A stretch of 64,000 nucleotides of DNA from Enterocloster hominis (ex Liu et al. 2021) (GTDB taxonomy: Bacteria > Bacillota > Clostridia > Lachnospirales > Lachnospiraceae). The notes under the pieces were generated by a model, which was given only the letters and a program-made list of their open reading frames with translations, did not search any database and was not told the DNA's origin. The stretch spans positions 1 through 64,000 of the forward strand of contig JACRTJ010000021.1 of NCBI GenBank assembly GCA_014385265.1, read 5' to 3'. Shown one piece after another: positions 44,267 to 51,309 of the stretch (within the stretch, counting starts at the first letter, position 1; the number at the start of each line of letters is the position of its first letter). Both the position numbers and the translations under genes were made by a program.

Positions 44267-45430
44267 GTGGAAGAGAAGGAAACTACAAAGAAGCGTCGCA
44301 AAAAGGGTGCTGGTTCAATTATGAGGAAGGCGAATGGGACGTATTTAGGGAGGATTGCCATTTCCGGATATGAACCATTTTCCTGTACTGGAGCAACGAA
44401 AAAGGAGGTAGAACGGAAATTAGAGGAATTTAAAATCCGAACCTTAAAAAAAGAGGTAATACCGCAAAAAATATTTGTTAATACCTATATCGAGAAATGG
44501 ATGGAAACCGTAAAACGGCCATCCTTAAAAGCAGCATCCTTTGATCGACTGGAACGTACATACCTTACACAGATTAAAGATAGCCGGGTAGGAAGATGCC
44601 AGCTAGGAAATATTACGTCAATGGACGTGCAAGGTCTGATTAATGAGAAAAGTAGGACACTTTCCTACTCATCCCTAAAAAAAATATATGAATTGTTAAA
44701 TGGATGCTTTGAGTATGCGGTTATCTGCAGAGAGATGGATTTTAATCCGGTGCGCGCAGTCCAGATGCCGAAAAAAGAAAATCTAAATAAGAAGGAGAAG
44801 CAAATGGGTGTATTTAGCAAAGAGGAACTTACCAGAATAGAAAATGTGGCAGCAATTACGTATCAGTCAGGAGAGGTGAGGTATAGACATACTTGGTTCT
44901 TCCTGTTGTTGGCCAATACCGGCCTTCGTGCAGGAGAAGCTATAGCCTTACGTTGGGACAATATTGATCTTGATAAGGGATTTATTCATGTAAAGCAAAA
45001 CGCATCTGTTGTAAAATGCAGGGATGGGAAAGAAAATAAGTATCAGGTGGTGATAACGACAGTGAAAACGAAAACTGGAAACCGTATTGTGCCTTGTAAT
45101 GAGAAAGCGTTACAGGCTTTAAGAGCGCTGCAGGATTATCAAAAATCACACCATATTCATTCCGATTATGTGGATTGCAACGATAAGGGTGAACTGCTTA
45201 GTCAGCAGACCCTCCCGAAAATTTTAAAGGCTATATTGAAAGCGGCAGATGTACCGTATCGAAGTGTCCATTCTTTCAGACATACATTCGCTACGAATCT
45301 TATTCAGGCCGGGGTGGATGTAAAGGTGGTAAGCCAGCTTCTGGGTCATAGCTCGGTTAAAATCACTTATGATACATACGTTCATATGGGGGTTGATCGG
45401 GCGATTGAGGCAGTAAAGAGAATTGGCTAG
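44267..45430 (+). CDS. int: tyrosine site-specific recombinase (integrase)
   Basis: 387 residues with a GTG start (GGAGGAAATT upstream). Layout: basic N-terminal AP2-like arm-binding part (KKRRKKGAGSIMRKANGTYLGRIAISGYEP), SAM-like core-binding domain (~65-165), catalytic domain with Arg in ANTGLRAGEAIALRW near 220, HSFRHTFATNL (His-x-x-Arg) near 337, GHSS near 363 and the nucleophile Tyr in ITYDTYVHM near 372. Tn916-type family. Inserts the element into tRNA-Cys. Confidence 0.95.
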   Translation: MEEKETTKKRRKKGAGSIMRKANGTYLGRIAISGYEPFSCTGATKKEVERKLEEFKIRTLKKEVIPQKIFVNTYIEKWMETVKRPSLKAASFDRLERTYLTQIKDSRVGRCQLGNITSMDVQGLINEKSRTLSYSSLKKIYELLNGCFEYAVICREMDFNPVRAVQMPKKENLNKKEKQMGVFSKEELTRIENVAAITYQSGEVRYRHTWFFLLLANTGLRAGEAIALRWDNIDLDKGFIHVKQNASVVKCRDGKENKYQVVITTVKTKTGNRIVPCNEKALQALRALQDYQKSHHIHSDYVDCNDKGELLSQQTLPKILKAILKAADVPYRSVHSFRHTFATNLIQAGVDVKVVSQLLGHSSVKITYDTYVHMGVDRAIEAVKRIG

Positions 45431-45444
45431 CCTGGTATTGCTAC

Positions 45445-45473
45445 TTGGTATTCATTTTTAATTGTGCTATACT
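45445..45473 (+). promoter_or_regulatory. promoter of first DUF4143 ATPase gene
   Basis: TTGGTA (45445-45450), 17-bp spacer, TATACT (45468-45473), so the ATPase gene is transcribed separately from int. Confidence 0.6.
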
Positions 45474-45508
45474 ATAAAAAGGTCGTATTAGGAATGGAAG
45501 GGGGATCT

Positions 45509-46885
45509 ATGGAGATAGAGTTAAAACGGGATATATACGAAGAACTGCTTCAATGGAAAAGACGAAATTCAGGACTTGTTTTGGAGTTGGAAGGAGCCAG
45601 ACAGGTTGGCAAGACTTATATTTTGGATAAATTTGCAAGAGAGCAGTATCAGCAGTATATTTATATCAATATGATTGGGGAGTCAGGGGAATATTTTCTG
45701 GAATGTTACGAAAAGGCGTATCATCGAAGAAATGTACAGGACGAGGCAGAAAATGGTATGGCCGCAGTACTGAAGACATATGCGCCTAACTTTGTAGACA
45801 GCAGGGAGACAATCGTTGTTATTGACGAGATACAGGAGTCTCCGGTGATCTACAGCCGAATCCGCGAATTTGCCAGGGAATTTTCCTGCGATTTTATTGT
45901 AACAGGAAGTTATTTGGGAAAGACACGGGAAAAAGAATTTTTCCTTTCCGCTGGAGATACGGATACTCTGGTTATGGGGACTCTGTCTTTTCCAGAGTTT
46001 TTGGGGGCATTTGGAAAGAGGGATCTGTATGAGACCCTTACTCTGGACGGGAAGGACGATCATGCCAGGTATGATGAAATCAAGGATTATTTCGATTTAT
46101 ACTGCCAGATTGGCGGTTATCCAAGAGTTGTCCAAAACTACTTGGAAACCGGAGATCTGAGCCAAAGCCGGAGGCTGGTGGAGCGGATTATCGATATTTT
46201 TATCAAGGAGTCATCCAGATATTTTGAATCCGAACTGGATATTGAGATATTCGGGCAGTTATTCCAGGCAATCGCAATTATGCTTTTAAAGGAGAAGAGA
46301 GGTACGGAAGATCTGGTAACAGACTTATCCAAAATCGTCTTTAAAGAAGAAAGTGGACGGGTTTCTAAGAAGATGATAAATCATGCCAGAAGCTGGCTGT
46401 ATTTATCTCACGTAATCGGTTACTGCAGCAAAAGTATTAATTGCGACCATTTAAGCATTGTAGATAACTGCAGATATTATTATATGGATTTGGGAGTTGC
46501 TGCTTATTTTCTGAGAAAGACCGGAGAACCAGATACAGCTATAAAAGGAATTCTATGCGAAAACTTTGTGTATTTGGAACTTTTGAATCGGTTGAGGAAC
46601 ACAGACAGCATTGCAGGAACCGTGCCATGGTTTGCTGTATACCAGCAGACAGGAGGGGAACTGGATTTTTATGTCAGAAGCCTGCTGGATTATAAAAATT
46701 ATGGCTTGGAGGTAAAGGCAGGAAAGAGCGCAGGAAATACAGCGTCCACTTTACTGGAAGCAGGCCTACTGGATTTTTTGTATTATCTAAAAGGTAATAC
46801 CTACGGTGGAATTACGGAGGATGGAAAAATCCAGACAGTACCGCTCTATTTGGCTGGTAGGATTAGGTTTGATAAGGGCGTATGA
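45509..46885 (+). CDS. AAA_14/DUF4143 ATPase, copy 1
   Basis: 458 residues from the ATG at 45509 (GGAAGGGGG upstream; an in-frame start at 45464 lacks a site). Walker A ELEGARQVGKTYIL near 25-38, Walker B ETIVVIDEIQES near 103, sensor CDFIVTGSYLG near 132. The C-terminal DUF4143 part holds a PD-(D/E)xK-like pattern: GELDFYVRSLLDYKNYGLEVKAGK near 395-420. Function of this archaeal/bacterial ATPase class is unknown. A paralogue of equal length lies at 62159-63535. Own promoter upstream, terminator downstream. Confidence 0.88.
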   Translation: MEIELKRDIYEELLQWKRRNSGLVLELEGARQVGKTYILDKFAREQYQQYIYINMIGESGEYFLECYEKAYHRRNVQDEAENGMAAVLKTYAPNFVDSRETIVVIDEIQESPVIYSRIREFAREFSCDFIVTGSYLGKTREKEFFLSAGDTDTLVMGTLSFPEFLGAFGKRDLYETLTLDGKDDHARYDEIKDYFDLYCQIGGYPRVVQNYLETGDLSQSRRLVERIIDIFIKESSRYFESELDIEIFGQLFQAIAIMLLKEKRGTEDLVTDLSKIVFKEESGRVSKKMINHARSWLYLSHVIGYCSKSINCDHLSIVDNCRYYYMDLGVAAYFLRKTGEPDTAIKGILCENFVYLELLNRLRNTDSIAGTVPWFAVYQQTGGELDFYVRSLLDYKNYGLEVKAGKSAGNTASTLLEAGLLDFLYYLKGNTYGGITEDGKIQTVPLYLAGRIRFDKGV

Positions 46886-46893
46886 TTGCTTTT

Positions 46894-46939
46894 AAAAACA
46901 GGTGTTGCTTTCGATGATTGGAGGTAGCACCTGTTTTTA
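46894..46939. terminator. terminator after ATPase copy 1
   Basis: AAAACAGGTGTTGCT pairs with AGCACCTGTTTT (one bulge) followed by T; symmetric enough to work both ways. Confidence 0.7.
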
Positions 46940-46953
46940 GGCATAAATTGAAT

Positions 46954-46962
46954 GGGGGGGGG
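46954..46962. repeat. poly-G tract (9 G)
   Basis: Nine consecutive G in an otherwise AT-rich noncoding stretch (46940-47072) between the ATPase and the minus-strand HTH gene. No reading frame crossing it is convincing. One of three long G/C runs in this element. Confidence 0.8.
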
Positions 46963-47072
46963 CGGCGTATCATGTTCCGAAACCGTATTATAATACAAAC
47001 AGGGACAGAACCTTAAATTGGCATTACCCTGAGCAGCGAATGAGATTTACAAAAACCGTAAAATGATCTTAA

Positions 47073-47264
47073 TTATTTCTGGTCGATTTTGGATTCAGAA
47101 AGGATATATTCTTCAACCGATCTCTTTGGTATCTTCCATAGGCGTCCGATGCGGAACGCCTTTATTTTTTTCCTTCGCAGAAGTTCATAAGCTACATTTT
47201 TGCCAATAAAAAGCATTTCACATAATTCTTCTATAGAAACAAGATCTGAATAATTCTCAAACAT
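47073..47264 (-). CDS. helix-turn-helix (excisionase/MerR-type) protein
   Basis: 63 residues from the ATG at 47264, six bases after GGAGGTG; an ATG at 47279 overlaps that site. HTH VSIEELCEMLFIGKNVAYELLRRKKI (about 8-33) followed by AFRIGRLWKIPKRSVEEYI, a standard excisionase-family wing. Divergent from the mob genes and perhaps their regulator, or a second directionality factor. Confidence 0.8.
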   Translation of the reverse strand: MFENYSDLVSIEELCEMLFIGKNVAYELLRRKKIKAFRIGRLWKIPKRSVEEYILSESKIDQK

Positions 47265-47412
47265 ATAGTGCACCTCCATGTGATTTTTATAGAGATGTGT
47301 ATGATATAAAATTTAAAAATGATAAAATGTATATAGTAAAACCATATAATACAAGAAACTCAAAGATCATCTGAAATAATTTTTAAAAATATTATAACAT
47401 TTTCATAAAAGT

Positions 47413-47460
47413 AGAATGGGAAGTCTGTAGGACATTCCCACCTACTTGCTAGAGTATTGC
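47413..47460. other. candidate origin of transfer (oriT)
   Basis: Immediately upstream of the MobC/relaxase genes, TGGGAAGTC (47417-47425) and GACATTCCCA (47431-47440) form an imperfect inverted repeat, followed by CTACTTGCTAGAG. Hairpins beside relaxase operons commonly mark oriT. The nick site cannot be placed. The rest of 47265-47412 is AT-rich promoter-like DNA without a gene. Confidence 0.4.
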
Positions 47461-47478
47461 CAAAAGGAGGAAAAAGAA

Positions 47479-47745
47479 ATGACAATATCAATTCGACTTA
47501 CAGAAGATGAGGAGAAGGTACTTAAACGGAAAATGGAACAGACTGGATTACAAAAAACTCAATTGATTAAACAGAGCCTGTTTGTGGAAAATCCAGTACA
47601 AATCGTAGATCATAGCCGGGAAATATATACGATGCTTCACCATTTGCGTGAGGAATTAGAAAGGCTGGAAGGAACTCAGAACATAAGGATTTCGGATAAT
47701 ATAAAAGAGGAGCTGTGGGAGATATGCCAAAAATTGTTTGCGTAA
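47479..47745 (+). CDS. mobC: MobC-like mobilization accessory protein
   Basis: 88 residues from the ATG at 47479 (AAAGGAGG upstream). A ribbon-helix-helix-like N terminus (MTISIRLTEDEEKVLKRKMEQTGLQKTQLIKQSL) is typical of relaxosome accessory proteins that bind oriT. Helical C-terminal half. Overlaps the relaxase start by 22 bp, so the two are translated together. Confidence 0.7.
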   Translation: MTISIRLTEDEEKVLKRKMEQTGLQKTQLIKQSLFVENPVQIVDHSREIYTMLHHLREELERLEGTQNIRISDNIKEELWEICQKLFA

Positions 47746-48296
47746 ACAAAAATAGCAAAGGTTATAATACGCCAGAGGATTTACAAAAGATTATCCATTA
47801 TGCATACAATCCACTGAAAACGACAGAGGATACAATTAGGCCAGGACATGCGATTGGCGACTATACGGGATGCTATCCATTTATGGGGCCAGAGTACTTA
47901 ACCCATGATGAAGCTGCTGTATCGTCATATATGATTTTGAACAATGCAATCTATGGGAAATCTCATGGAAATTTGATTCGTCATTGGGTGATTAGTTTTC
48001 ATAAATCCGACTATGTTATGCCGTGTGATGCGGCCAATTTGGGAAATTTTTTAATTCACGTTTTAGGGCAGAATTATATTTCAGCATTCGGAGTCCATAT
48101 GGATACATACTATATTCATATCCATTTAATAATCAACTGTATCAACTGGCATGATGGAAAACGCTATGATGTTCCATATGAAGGGAAGTGGATTAATAGT
48201 ATGGTAGAAGGCTGGTATCAAACCCATATGGATAATCTGATAAAGGATGTGGAAGCAAGAAAACGATACGAGGCATATTTATATGGAGAGTATTAA
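47724..48296 (+). CDS. short MobA/VirD2-type relaxase
   Basis: 190 residues from the ATG at 47724. Relaxase core: LIRHWVISFHKSD near 84, FGVHMDTYYIHIHLIINCINW near 126-146, with the HIH metal motif, then DGKRYDVPYEGK. The nicking Tyr is probably among the N-terminal tyrosines (YNTPEDLQKIIHYAYNP). Most MobA relaxases exceed 400 residues; here only the nuclease domain is present. It may be a natural minimal form or a C-terminally truncated gene. A terminator follows after 120 bp. Confidence 0.72.
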   Translation: MPKIVCVNKNSKGYNTPEDLQKIIHYAYNPLKTTEDTIRPGHAIGDYTGCYPFMGPEYLTHDEAAVSSYMILNNAIYGKSHGNLIRHWVISFHKSDYVMPCDAANLGNFLIHVLGQNYISAFGVHMDTYYIHIHLIINCINWHDGKRYDVPYEGKWINSMVEGWYQTHMDNLIKDVEARKRYEAYLYGEY

Positions 48297-48420
48297 AGGT
48301 TTTGAAAGTTTACATTCTCAATTTTTCCATAGAATATATGCTTTTTGCTTTTTTAAACCTTAATTCGGATAATTTATTTAGGACAACTGCAGAATCTTTG
48401 CTTATTGAAAAGGAAGGATA

Positions 48421-48458
48421 GGAAGCTACAGATACTTAAGTCATGTAGCTTCCTTTTT
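48421..48458. terminator. convergent terminator
   Basis: GGAAGCTACA (48421-48430) pairs with TGTAGCTTCC (48444-48453), then TTTTT. Lies between the relaxase and the minus-strand XRE gene. Confidence 0.85.
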
Positions 48459-48476
48459 ACTATTTTTATTATGCAA

Positions 48477-48791
48477 CTATTTTGAAGTCAATAAGAGATT
48501 TATAATAGAATAAATGGCGTCTTTTTCTTTTTCCGATAATTGGTCCCATTTAGTTAATAAATTTTTTTGATCTTTGGATAGACCATTAAAATCTTCATAG
48601 GAGAAGAAATCATGTAAAGAAATTTGGAAGGTATTGCATAGGATTTCTATCTTGTCTATCGGGGGATAGAGATTTTTTTGATACCATGTAGCAATTGTGG
48701 ATTGTGGAATACCAGATAACTTTGCCAATTTATATACAGACCATTCTCTACTTTCTCGTAGTTCTTGTATGCGAGCTAAAACGTCAAACAA
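48477..48791 (-). CDS. XRE-family regulator (104 aa)
   Basis: 104 residues. Cro/C1-type HTH in RIQELRESREWSVYKLAKLSGIPQSTIATWYQKN (about 7-41), then a helical tail (LSKDQKNLLTKWDQLSEKEKDAIYSIINLLL). GGAGGGC ribosome site upstream. Divergent from a second XRE gene across a 326-bp operator region with an 11-bp palindrome, an arrangement like a lysis/lysogeny-type switch controlling element genes. Confidence 0.88.
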   Translation of the reverse strand: MFDVLARIQELRESREWSVYKLAKLSGIPQSTIATWYQKNLYPPIDKIEILCNTFQISLHDFFSYEDFNGLSKDQKNLLTKWDQLSEKEKDAIYSIINLLLTSK

Positions 48792-48873
48792 AGAATGCCC
48801 TCCTTTAATGTTTATCTATATTTCGATATTTTAAATCGAATTTACGGTAGTCAATAGATGGATATTTGCGTTA

Positions 48874-48899
48874 CAATGTATCGTATAAACGATACATTG
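48874..48899. promoter_or_regulatory. operator palindrome between the two XRE genes
   Basis: CAATGTATCGT-ATAA-ACGATACATTG, an 11-4-11 perfect inverted repeat, with a second weaker one (TTCGA...TCGAA) at about 48817-48842. A half site ACGATACAA recurs at 50223-50231 ahead of the small-gene cluster, hinting at a shared regulator. Confidence 0.65.
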
Positions 48900-49039
48900 G
48901 TAAAAGGAACTAAGCAAAACCCAATTTATTTTTAAAATAAAATAACAAAAAAGGAGAGCAGGAGAAAACTATACAGATGGAGAGATTTCCTAGCAGATGC
49001 TTAAGATGAGGAAAACCTCATTTTAATTTGTACTAAATC

Positions 49040-49098
49040 TTGACATAGTACCATACGCTGTATTGCGTATTGGAATCTTCATAATACCATGCTAGAAT
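49040..49098 (+). promoter_or_regulatory. promoter region of the second XRE gene with inverted repeat
   Basis: TTGACA at 49040-49045 and an inverted repeat ATACGC-TGTATT-GCGTAT at 49053-49070 placed where the promoter spacer and -10 would be. An alternative -10 TAGAAT lies at 49093-49098. The repeat differs from the palindrome at 48874, so a different regulator may bind. Confidence 0.45.
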
Positions 49099-49117
49099 AA
49101 TTTGGAGGAGGAAAGAC

Positions 49118-49606
49118 ATGAAATTATTTGCTGAAAATCTAAAGAGAATGCGAAAAGAAAGAAACATGACACAGGATCAATTAGCACGTATTTCTGCTAT
49201 TCCGAAGGGAACAATTTGTAATTATGAGCAGAATCGAGGGGGCTGTGATCCATCTCTTCATAATCTAATGGTTTTGGCGGATATATTTAATGTTACCCTT
49301 TACAATTTATATTATGGAGGAAAAAAAGAAATGACTACAAATTCTATTTACATGGATGAATTGTTAAGTGAACTTTTCCAGCTGAATCATGGTGCGATAG
49401 GAGAGATTCACGATAGTGAACCTAATGGAATTAGTTTACCTAAGTTGAGTATTTCAGATGAAATAATAACTAAGCTTACAGAGCGTTGGAACACTGGCAT
49501 TGCCTATCCTAAACGTGGTTTGTATAGAAATTATGTTGAGCAGACTATTGTCAGATATGCACAGGATAGACAAGGGTGGAAAAAGAAATTCGGATTAGAC
49601 CAATAG
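49118..49606 (+). CDS. XRE-family regulator (162 aa)
   Basis: 162 residues. HTH LKRMRKERNMTQDQLARISAIPKGTICNYEQNRGGCDPSLHNLMVLADIF (about 8-57). An unrelated ~100-residue C-terminal part follows (LPKLSISDEIITKLTERWNTG...), possibly a ligand or partner domain. GGAGG ribosome site. It is the rightward gene of the divergent XRE pair. Confidence 0.87.
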   Translation: MKLFAENLKRMRKERNMTQDQLARISAIPKGTICNYEQNRGGCDPSLHNLMVLADIFNVTLYNLYYGGKKEMTTNSIYMDELLSELFQLNHGAIGEIHDSEPNGISLPKLSISDEIITKLTERWNTGIAYPKRGLYRNYVEQTIVRYAQDRQGWKKKFGLDQ

Positions 49607-49659
49607 TATTATTTATTAGGCGCCTTGGAGGAATCCAAGGTGCTTATTTTATAGACTTT

Positions 49660-49884
49660 AGGTTTGTCCCTGGGTGCCCGGACGCGGGCTAGGATAATTG
49701 CTGTGCCATAGTGTTCAGCCATTTCCTGATAGACAGCATTTATACGCTGATCTTTCCAACCCTTGCTGTGATCCATAGCAGTGCGGTAGTTATCCAGCAC
49801 AAGGATTTTGGCAACACCACCAAAGTACTTATAGATGTGGACATGCGTAGCAATCTACGAGGGCTGCTTCTCGTCCATAAAAGC
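49660..49884 (-). pseudogene. IS21-family transposase (IstA) fragment
   Basis: On the minus strand the frame reads AFMDEKQPS*IATHVHIYKYFGG, then VLDNYRTAMDHSKGWKDQR and AEHYGTAIILARVRAPRDKP, which is recognisable IstA core sequence. A TAG (complement 49855-49857) replaces the expected Trp codon, and both ends of the transposase are missing. Inactive relic. Confidence 0.75.
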
Positions 49885-50017
49885 ACACGATCTGAATATT
49901 TACGGATATCTTAAATTTCTGCTGGAGCATCAGCTGAGTAAAGATATGACCGATGAACAACTGGCACCTTGGAGTAAAAACTCCAATCTATCAAAAATCG
50001 CATATGAATTATGGTGA
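49881..50017 (+). pseudogene. IS66-family transposase C-terminal fragment
   Basis: Plus-strand frame KAHDLNIYGYLKFLLEHQLSKD then MTDEQLAPWSKNS resembles the extreme C terminus of IS66 TnpC (NLNIYxYLKYLLE...LxPWS). It abuts the IS21 relic in the opposite orientation within a few bases, so one insertion element broke another. Confidence 0.65.
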
Positions 50018-50247
50018 ATTACTCCAACTCGCAAAGGGACGGGGTAATTTTGTATCTGACCGCATTATAATTTGGCGGTTACGATATAAAAATCATATTT
50101 AAGGCAAAAAGCGGCTATCGGGAAATAGAATAGCCTAAAACAGGGCCAGTTGTGACTTATCTCTCGATCCTTTGAGTTCCTCCAAAAAGGTTGAGAAATC
50201 GGCATTTTTATACTTCTTATAAACGATACAACACTTCGATATTGCGA
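50018..50247. other. noncoding stretch after IS relics
   Basis: No convincing gene. Contains a half-operator ACGATACAA (50223-50231) and TTCGATATTGCGATT just before the next promoter. Confidence 0.5.
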
Positions 50248-50276
50248 TTGACAAAAAAGATAAAAATTGATATTAT
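50248..50276 (+). promoter_or_regulatory. promoter of the small-gene cluster
   Basis: TTGACA (50248-50253), 17-bp spacer, TATTAT (50271-50276). A half site of the 48874 palindrome lies 17 bp upstream. Confidence 0.75.
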
Positions 50277-50313
50277 AGAACTAAAGATACACCTTGTGAA
50301 GGAGGGGATATTT

Positions 50314-50475
50314 ATGCAGAGGGTAGAAATTATATGTCCAAGTTGTGGAAAACGCTACAAAACTATAACAGTGAGTGACACGAGCCGTTATAATCAGACA
50401 GGTATATGTACTGGATGTAAAAATAGAGTTAGGTATAGTGTAGAGGGGACCCGTGTAATCGTTTCAAGAGGATAA
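50314..50475 (+). CDS. small zinc-ribbon protein (53 aa)
   Basis: 53 residues from the ATG at 50314, eight bases after GGAGGGG. Two Cys pairs, CPSC (residues 9-12) and CTGC (33-36), make a zinc ribbon, followed by VRYSVEGTRVIVSRG. Resembles the fold of small phage or plasmid zinc-ribbon proteins; no specific family assigned. First gene of a three-gene cluster of tiny proteins behind a consensus promoter. Confidence 0.7.
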   Translation: MQRVEIICPSCGKRYKTITVSDTSRYNQTGICTGCKNRVRYSVEGTRVIVSRG

Positions 50476-50511
50476 GATAGTTGTCGCTATTTATTTTGTA
50501 GGATAGTCAAT

Positions 50512-50679
50512 ATGTCAAATGAATATCGGAACGTTGAATACATGTGCACAATTTGTGGTAAAAAGACATCTCGTATTTCTACTATGGGGAGACCTTTGCC
50601 AGGGCATTGTCCAAGGAGGCCTATAGCTTTTGATGGAAAAAGAGGTCCACATAGATGGGTTATAAACAGAAAATATTAA
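50512..50679 (+). CDS. small Cys-containing basic protein (55 aa)
   Basis: 55 residues, MSNEYRNVEYMCTICGKKTSR at the start, with cysteines in CTIC (12-15) and a GHC motif (31-33). It is basic toward the C terminus (RRPIAFDGKRGPHRWV) and may bind one zinc or nucleic acid. The ribosome site is weak (GTAGGA 8 bases upstream), so translation may depend on coupling with the preceding gene 36 bp away. Confidence 0.5.
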   Translation: MSNEYRNVEYMCTICGKKTSRISTMGRPLPGHCPRRPIAFDGKRGPHRWVINRKY

Positions 50680-50718
50680 TATTGGAGACGTTTATAAAAG
50701 TTCAAAAGGAGGATATGT

Positions 50719-50910
50719 ATGTCATTTTTTGGAAGTTTTTTTAATGCCGCAATGAAGGAAATGGAGAAAAATCAAAATAAATACGAAAGAGCTAATGAAA
50801 AAGCCGCTAATATGTCAGATGAACAATTGAGAAGAAAGTTTGAAAGCTCAACAAACACTTTTGAAAAAATGGGATATGCTCAAGAATGGAAAGATAGGCA
50901 TGGAAATTAA
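50719..50910 (+). CDS. small hydrophilic helical protein (63 aa)
   Basis: 63 residues after AAAGGAGG. An amphipathic start (MSFFGSFFNAAMKEME) is followed by a highly charged helix (KNQNKYERANEKAANMSDEQLRRKF). No family recognised. Third of the tiny genes; no homologous counterpart seen elsewhere in the window. Confidence 0.65.
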   Translation: MSFFGSFFNAAMKEMEKNQNKYERANEKAANMSDEQLRRKFESSTNTFEKMGYAQEWKDRHGN

Positions 50911-51033
50911 TGGCTATTTGTCTGCAGTTTGGGTATACATAACTAAAGGAACATTCAAAATATCGCTTTTTTAGCTTTTCCAAATTTCAGATATATATTA
51001 TAACTGTGAGTAATTCATAAGGAGGTCTTTAAA

Positions 51034-51108
51034 GTGGACAAAAGAATTCTCACAGTTATTCTCGGGATCCTTGCACTCATTCTTGATGCGATGAAAGATG
51101 ATGAATAA
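51034..51108 (+). CDS. 24-residue hydrophobic peptide A with sequestered ribosome site
   Basis: GTG start; peptide MDKRILTVILGILALILDAM then KDDE. Basic N terminus, ~13 hydrophobic residues, acidic C terminus: a single membrane or amphipathic helix. AGGAGG is 8 bases upstream. ATAACTGTGAG-T-AATTC (51000-51016) pairs with GAATTCTCACAGTTAT (51044-51059), leaving the ribosome site and GTG in a 27-nt loop. The same peptide and hairpin recur at 57216. Such peptides resemble type I toxins or small membrane regulators, but no antitoxin RNA was identified. Confidence 0.7.
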   Translation: MDKRILTVILGILALILDAMKDDE

Positions 51109-51114
51109 CGCCAG

Positions 51115-51142
51115 CCCAGGTCAGATATGGCCTGGGTATTTT
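51115..51142 (+). terminator. terminator of peptide A
   Basis: CCCAGG-TCAGATATGG-CCTGGG followed by TATTTTT. Confidence 0.75.
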
Positions 51143-51267
51143 TATGCAAATTATTTCCAAGGAGTCGAAAGAGAAGCAAACACAGAATCGATAGTGCATA
51201 TAGCCTCCCATATTATGTTTACGATATAGAATGATGGAGAATGAGTTTCACACGCAGAAATAGGAAG

Positions 51268-51302
51268 GGCGGCAAAACAGGCTATATGCCTGAATTGCCG
51301 CC
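51268..51302 (-). terminator. terminator of the adhesin gene
   Basis: GGCGGCAA/TTGCCGCC with an inner CAGGC/GCCTG stem, 7 bp past the adhesin stop codon; the minus-strand T tract is weak, the plus-strand one (TTTT) somewhat better, so it may be bidirectional. Confidence 0.7.
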
Positions 51303-51309
51303 TTTTGCC

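Larger units (their letters stand above)
50968..51142 (+). repeat. direct repeat unit A (24-aa peptide cassette)
   Basis: About 160-175 bp that recur at 57150-57327 with few differences: AAATTTCAG, hairpin arms AACTGTGAG/CTCACAGTT, GGAGGTCTTT, the 75-bp peptide gene and the terminator with CCCAGG/CCTGGG. The two units lie in direct orientation 6.18 kb apart and bracket the adhesin gene. Confidence 0.85.
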
